From the NCBI GenBank assembly GCA_035518775.1, contig DATIXH010000444.1, forward strand, positions 1 to 55,057: a stretch of 55,057 nucleotides of DNA, in the 5' to 3' direction. The notes below the pieces were generated by a model. It was not told where the DNA came from, made no database searches, and worked only from the letters and a program-made list of their open reading frames with translations. Below, one piece after another: positions 51,696 to 55,057 of the stretch (its first letter is position 1; each line of letters begins with the position of its first letter). This stretch comes from JBGPEQ01 sp035518775. GTDB taxonomy: Bacteria; Pseudomonadota; Alphaproteobacteria; Dongiales; Dongiaceae. The position numbers were made by a program, and so were the translations under genes.

Positions 51696-52298
51696 TTGCT
51701 GACCCAGACGCTGCCGACCCCACCGGCTGATATCGGCGCCGCCAAGGCGAACCTCCGCTGTGTGGCCGCCGAGCGCCGCCGGGCCGCCATCCAGGACTAC
51801 CCCGATGCCGGTGCAGCCGTGCGCGACAATTTCCTCGCTGCCGTCAGCGTACCCGCGGGGATTCCGATCTCGGCCTACTGGCCGCTCGAAGCGGAGTTCG
51901 ATCCGCGGCCGTTGTTCACCGAACTGCATCGCCGGGGTCACGCCATCGGTCTGCCGGTCGTCGTCGGCCGAGGCCAAGCACTGCTGTTTCGGCACTGGGA
52001 TCCGGGGACAGAGCTGGTGCGCGGCCGCTTCCGCGTCATGACGCCGCCGCCGTCAGCACCGGAAATCGTTCCCAGGCTCCTGCTCGTGCCGCTGCTGGCC
52101 TTCGACCGCGCCGGTTATCGCCTGGGCTATGGCGGCGGCTTCTACGACCGCACGATCGCCAAGCTGCGCGCCGCCGGTGGAGCCGTCGCGGTCGGCGTCA
52201 CCTTCGCCGCCTTGGAGGTGCCGGACGTGCCGCGCGACGACGCGGACCAGCCGCTCGACTGGATCGTGACCGAGCGCGAAGCCATCCGAATCGGGTAG
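51696..52298 (+). CDS. fau: 5-formyltetrahydrofolate cyclo-ligase
   Basis: About 200 residues from TTG 51696 (MLTQTLPTPPADIGAAKANLR), which gives the normal family N-terminus with TAAGG upstream; the longer frame overlaps 6S RNA. Motifs: AYWPLEAEFDPRPLFTELH, LLLVPLLAFDRAGYRLGYGG (phosphate loop) and FYDRTIAKLRA. Recycles 5-formyl-THF with ATP. Downstream of 6S RNA; its stop is four bases before the next gene. Confidence 0.9.
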   Translation: MLTQTLPTPPADIGAAKANLRCVAAERRRAAIQDYPDAGAAVRDNFLAAVSVPAGIPISAYWPLEAEFDPRPLFTELHRRGHAIGLPVVVGRGQALLFRHWDPGTELVRGRFRVMTPPPSAPEIVPRLLLVPLLAFDRAGYRLGYGGGFYDRTIAKLRAAGGAVAVGVTFAALEVPDVPRDDADQPLDWIVTEREAIRIG

Positions 52299-52302
52299 TC
52301 CC

Positions 52303-53118
52303 ATGCGCCTGCTCTTCTGCGGCGATATCGTCGGACGGTCCGGGCGGGACGTCGTGCTGGAGCACGTGCCGCGCCTGCGGCGCGAGCTCGGGCTCGATTT
52401 CGTCATCGTCAACGGCGAGAACGCCGCCGCCGGCTTCGGCATCACCGAGAAGATCTGCAACGAGTTCTATGCCGCCGGCGTCGACGTCGTCAGCACCGGC
52501 AACCATGTCTGGGACCAGCGCGAGACCGTGAGCTTCATCGACCGCCATCCGCGGCTGTTGCGGCCAATCAACTTTCCGGCCGCCACCCCGGGCCGTGGCG
52601 CCGGACTGTTCGCTGCCGCGAGCGGCCGCAAGGTGTTCGTGGTCAACGTGATGGGCCGGCTGTTCATGGACGCGCTCGACGATCCCTTCGCGGCGGTCGA
52701 GCGCGAACTCGCGCCCCAACGTCTCGGCGGCACCGCCGACGCCATCGTCGTCGACGTCCATGCCGAGGCCACCAGCGAGAAGATGGCCATGGGCCACATC
52801 TGCGACGGCCGGGTGTCGCTGGTCGTAGGCTCCCACAGCCATGTCCCGACCGCGGACCACCAGGTGCTGCCGAAAGGGACCGCCTACCAGACCGACGCCG
52901 GCATGTGCGGCGACTACGACTCCGTGATCGGCATGGACAAGGCGCTCCCGATCCAGCGCTTCACGCGCAAGCTGCCGACGGAGCGGCTGCAGGCGGCGAT
53001 GGGGCCGGGGACGCTCTGCGCCGTGTTCGTGGAGACCGACGACAAGACCGGGCTGGCCCGCCGCGTGTCGCCGGTGCGGGTCGCGGGGCGGCTGGAATCG
53101 GTCGTCCCGAAGGCCTGA
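52303..53118 (+). CDS. YmdB-type metallophosphoesterase (TIGR00282)
   Basis: 271 residues: MRLLFCGDIVGRSGRDVVLE, IVNGENAAAGFGI, STGNHVWDQRE, VGSHSHVPTADHQVLPKGTAYQTDAGMCGDY carrying the metal-binding histidines and aspartates. Members hydrolyse 2',3'-cyclic nucleotides and influence gene expression and stress. ATG start, four bases after fau. Confidence 0.88.
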   Translation: MRLLFCGDIVGRSGRDVVLEHVPRLRRELGLDFVIVNGENAAAGFGITEKICNEFYAAGVDVVSTGNHVWDQRETVSFIDRHPRLLRPINFPAATPGRGAGLFAAASGRKVFVVNVMGRLFMDALDDPFAAVERELAPQRLGGTADAIVVDVHAEATSEKMAMGHICDGRVSLVVGSHSHVPTADHQVLPKGTAYQTDAGMCGDYDSVIGMDKALPIQRFTRKLPTERLQAAMGPGTLCAVFVETDDKTGLARRVSPVRVAGRLESVVPKA

Positions 53119-53246
53119 CCGACGCGGTCGCCGCCGCAATCTTGCCATATTGCGGCACTAGCTAACAGCGGACGCATTGTCCGCGCCCCCATCAGATATG
53201 ATAGAAGCGAGCGCCTTGATTCGCAGGGATTAGGACCGATTCGGAG

Positions 53247-53996
53247 ATGGCCGGACATTCACAGTTCAAGAACATCATGGTCCGCAAGGGCGCCCAGGAC
53301 GCCCGTCGCGGCCGCCTGTTCACCAAGATCATTCGCGAGCTCACGACCGCGGCGAAGCAGGGCCAGCCGGACCCGAACGCGAATCCGCGCCTGCGCGCCG
53401 CCATGACCGCCGCCCGCGCCGCCAACATGTCGAAGGATACCATGGAGCGCGCCATCAAGCGCGGCGCCGGTGGCGGGGCCGATGCGAACTACGACGAGGT
53501 GCGCTACGAGGGCTATGGGCCCGGCGGCGTCGCCATCATCGTGGAGGCGCTGACCGACAACCGCAACCGCACGGCCTCGGAGATCCGGATGGTCTTCTCG
53601 AAGGCCGGGGGCAATCTCGGCGAGACCAACAGCGTCTCCTTCATGTTCGACCGCAAGGGCGTGATCCGCTTTCCGGCCAAGGCCGCCAGCGCCGATGCCA
53701 TGTTCGAGGCCGCGCTCGAGGCCGGCGCCGACGACGTGTCGAGCGACGCCGATGCGCACGAGATCGTATGCGCGACCGAACAGTTCTCGGCCGTGCGCGA
53801 CGCGCTCGAAGCCAAGTTCGGCGCGCCGCAGGAGGCGCGCCTCAACTGGCGGCCGCGCAGCACCGTGCCCGTCGGCGCCGACGCGGCGGAGTCGCTGCTG
53901 AAGCTGCTGGACGCGCTCGAGGACAATGACGACGTCCAGACCGTCGCCGCCAACTTCGAGGTTGCCGACGACGTCATGGCCCGGTTGACCGCGTGA
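53247..53996 (+). CDS. yebC: YebC/PmpR family protein
   Basis: 249 residues: MAGHSQFKNIMVRKGAQDAR, LTTAAKQGQPDPNANPRLRA, DTMERAIKRGAGGGADANYD and the C-terminal QTVAANFEVADDVMARLTA. The family helps ribosomes through difficult proline-containing motifs and/or acts as a regulator. Interesting beside an atypical EF-P elsewhere in the window. Confidence 0.95.
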   Translation: MAGHSQFKNIMVRKGAQDARRGRLFTKIIRELTTAAKQGQPDPNANPRLRAAMTAARAANMSKDTMERAIKRGAGGGADANYDEVRYEGYGPGGVAIIVEALTDNRNRTASEIRMVFSKAGGNLGETNSVSFMFDRKGVIRFPAKAASADAMFEAALEAGADDVSSDADAHEIVCATEQFSAVRDALEAKFGAPQEARLNWRPRSTVPVGADAAESLLKLLDALEDNDDVQTVAANFEVADDVMARLTA

Positions 53997-54021
53997 GTTC
54001 ACTGGATCGGTTGAATTGAAC

Positions 54022-54047
54022 CGCAGAGACACAGAGACGCAGAGATA
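54022..54047 (+). repeat. ACCGCAGAGACAC-type dispersed repeat fragment
   Basis: GAACCGCAGAGACACAGAGA followed by CGCAGAG in the 140-base gap between yebC and ruvC. This string is recurrent in unrelated bacterial genomes as a repeat fragment; its origin is unclear. Confidence 0.4.
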
Positions 54048-54137
54048 TCGAGTGAACGGGACCGATCTGGATTTTGGCATCCATGGGACTTCCGCGCGGC
54101 CGCTGGCCGCGCTTTCGCTGAGTCGGGATGGGGGAGG

Positions 54138-54647
54138 GTGATGCGACTCCTCGGTCTCGACCCCGGTTTGCGCCACACCGGTTGGGGCGTCATCGATGTC
54201 GAGGGATCGCGGCTGCGCTATGTCGCCGACGGCGCCATCCATCCGGCCACGGACTGCCCGATGGCCGAGCGGCTCGTGCAGCTGCACGACGCGCTCGCCA
54301 AGGTGGTCGACGATTACAAGCCGCAGGAAGCTGCCGTCGAAGAGACCTTCGTCAACCAGAACGCGTCCTCCACGCTGAAGCTCGGTCTTGCCCGCGGCGT
54401 GGCGCTGCTGGTGCCCGCGCTCGCCGGGGTCGCGGTCGCCGAGTATCCGGCGAATTTGGTCAAGAAATCGGTCGTCGGCGCCGGGCACGCCGAGAAGGCG
54501 CAGATCCAGATGATGGTGCGCCGCCTGCTGCCGGGCTGCCTGCTGCAGTCAGCGGACGCCGCCGACGCGCTGGCGGTCGCCATCTGCCATGCCCATCATG
54601 CGGCGACCAAGCGCGTCTGGAAGATCGCCGCGGGCGGTGCGCCATGA
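54138..54647 (+). CDS. ruvC: Holliday junction resolvase RuvC
   Basis: 169 residues. Acidic catalytic residues in GLDPGLRHTGWGVID, AVEETFVNQN and ADAADALAVAICHAHH; the GAGHAEKAQIQMMV segment is typical. Resolves Holliday junctions in the RuvABC pathway. GTG 54138 or the ATG at 54141 may start it. Its stop overlaps the ruvA start (ATGA). Confidence 0.95.
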   Translation: MMRLLGLDPGLRHTGWGVIDVEGSRLRYVADGAIHPATDCPMAERLVQLHDALAKVVDDYKPQEAAVEETFVNQNASSTLKLGLARGVALLVPALAGVAVAEYPANLVKKSVVGAGHAEKAQIQMMVRRLLPGCLLQSADAADALAVAICHAHHAATKRVWKIAAGGAP

Positions 54648-55057
54648 TCGCCAAGCTCACGGGCGTCATCGACTCCAAGGGCAGTGACACTGCGATCGTC
54701 GATGTCGGCGGCGTCGGCTATCAGGTGTTCTGTTCGACGCGCAGCCTCAACAGATTGCCCGCCGCGGGCGGCGCGATCAGCCTGTTCATCGAGACCCATG
54801 TGCGCGAGGACCACATCCATCTCTACGGCTTCATCGATGCGGCCGAGCGCGAGTGGTTCCGCCTGCTGACGACGGTGCAGGGCGTCGGCGCCAAGCTGGC
54901 GCTGGCGATCCTGAGCGTGCTCTCGAGCGGCGATCTCACCCAGGCCATCCTGGTGCAGGACAAGGCGAGCCTCACGCGCGCCAGCGGCGTCGGGCCGAAG
55001 CTGGCGGCGCGCATCGTCGCCGAGTTGAAGGACAAGGTCGGCGGTATCGCCCTCGGC
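54644..55057 (+). CDS. ruvA: Holliday junction helicase subunit RuvA (5' part)
   Basis: 138 residues visible, cut by the window end. N-terminal OB domain (MIAKLTGVIDSKGSDTAIVD, VGYQVFCSTR, ETHVREDHIHLYGF) and the two helix-hairpin-helix motifs GVGAKLALAIL and GVGPKLAARIVAEL. Overlaps ruvC by four bases. ruvB should follow. Confidence 0.95.
   Translation, partial: MIAKLTGVIDSKGSDTAIVDVGGVGYQVFCSTRSLNRLPAAGGAISLFIETHVREDHIHLYGFIDAAEREWFRLLTTVQGVGAKLALAILSVLSSGDLTQAILVQDKASLTRASGVGPKLAARIVAELKDKVGGIALG

Overview
This is a GC-rich stretch of an alphaproteobacterial chromosome. The evidence is the gene content and signals: trcR (DUF1013), a CtrA-type box (TTAA-N7-TTAA), 6S RNA between zapA and the 5-formyltetrahydrofolate cyclo-ligase, a DUF1192 gene, class I fructose-bisphosphate aldolase next to a ThiE-like gene, and several families of palindromic intergenic repeats common in this class. 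A Rhodospirillales/Reyranella-like origin is my guess, not something the sequence proves.

Layout. 0-9 kb: 3' end of a secreted RTX protein, an MgtA-type ATPase, a methyltransferase, then an intergenic region with two perfect 16-bp ParB (parS) sites and a 90-bp dispersed element, an ALDH7-type aldehyde dehydrogenase, trcR, a quinone oxidoreductase and DUF1192. 9-16 kb: a CtrA box plus terminator that together look like a small RNA, metY, hydrolase, polysaccharide pyruvyl transferase, Hsp20, L31, ABC exporter, acetyltransferase. 16-22 kb: a minus-strand envelope cluster (EF-P, inositol phosphatase family, OmpA, MotA/TolQ-like, coiled-coil MotB/OmpA-like). 22-27 kb: MFS transporter, ArsR-methyltransferase/metF pair, thiE-like, fbaB. 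27-47.5 kb: an accessory-looking block rich in palindromic repeats, with small unknown proteins, patatin, Ku, a BRCT-MerR-TPR protein, copper/periplasm-type genes (YVTN propeller, DUF305), metA-metY, and a large LigD. 47.6-55 kb: core genes gap, tkt, zapA, 6S RNA, fau, ymdB-like, yebC, ruvC, ruvA (cut by the window end).

How they fit together. Ku and LigD form a non-homologous end-joining system, and the BRCT protein beside Ku is a plausible partner. MetA (with Glu111, which predicts acetyl-CoA use), two MetY paralogues, MetF and the ArsR-methyltransferase form a sulfur amino-acid and one-carbon theme. gap, tkt and fba are central carbon metabolism.

The most unusual observations are: a LigD with a second, apparently dead polymerase domain whose linker is built from two palindromic repeat elements; an EF-P without the usual modifiable loop; a paired parS site; a structured 90-bp element present twice; and a candidate CtrA-controlled small RNA.
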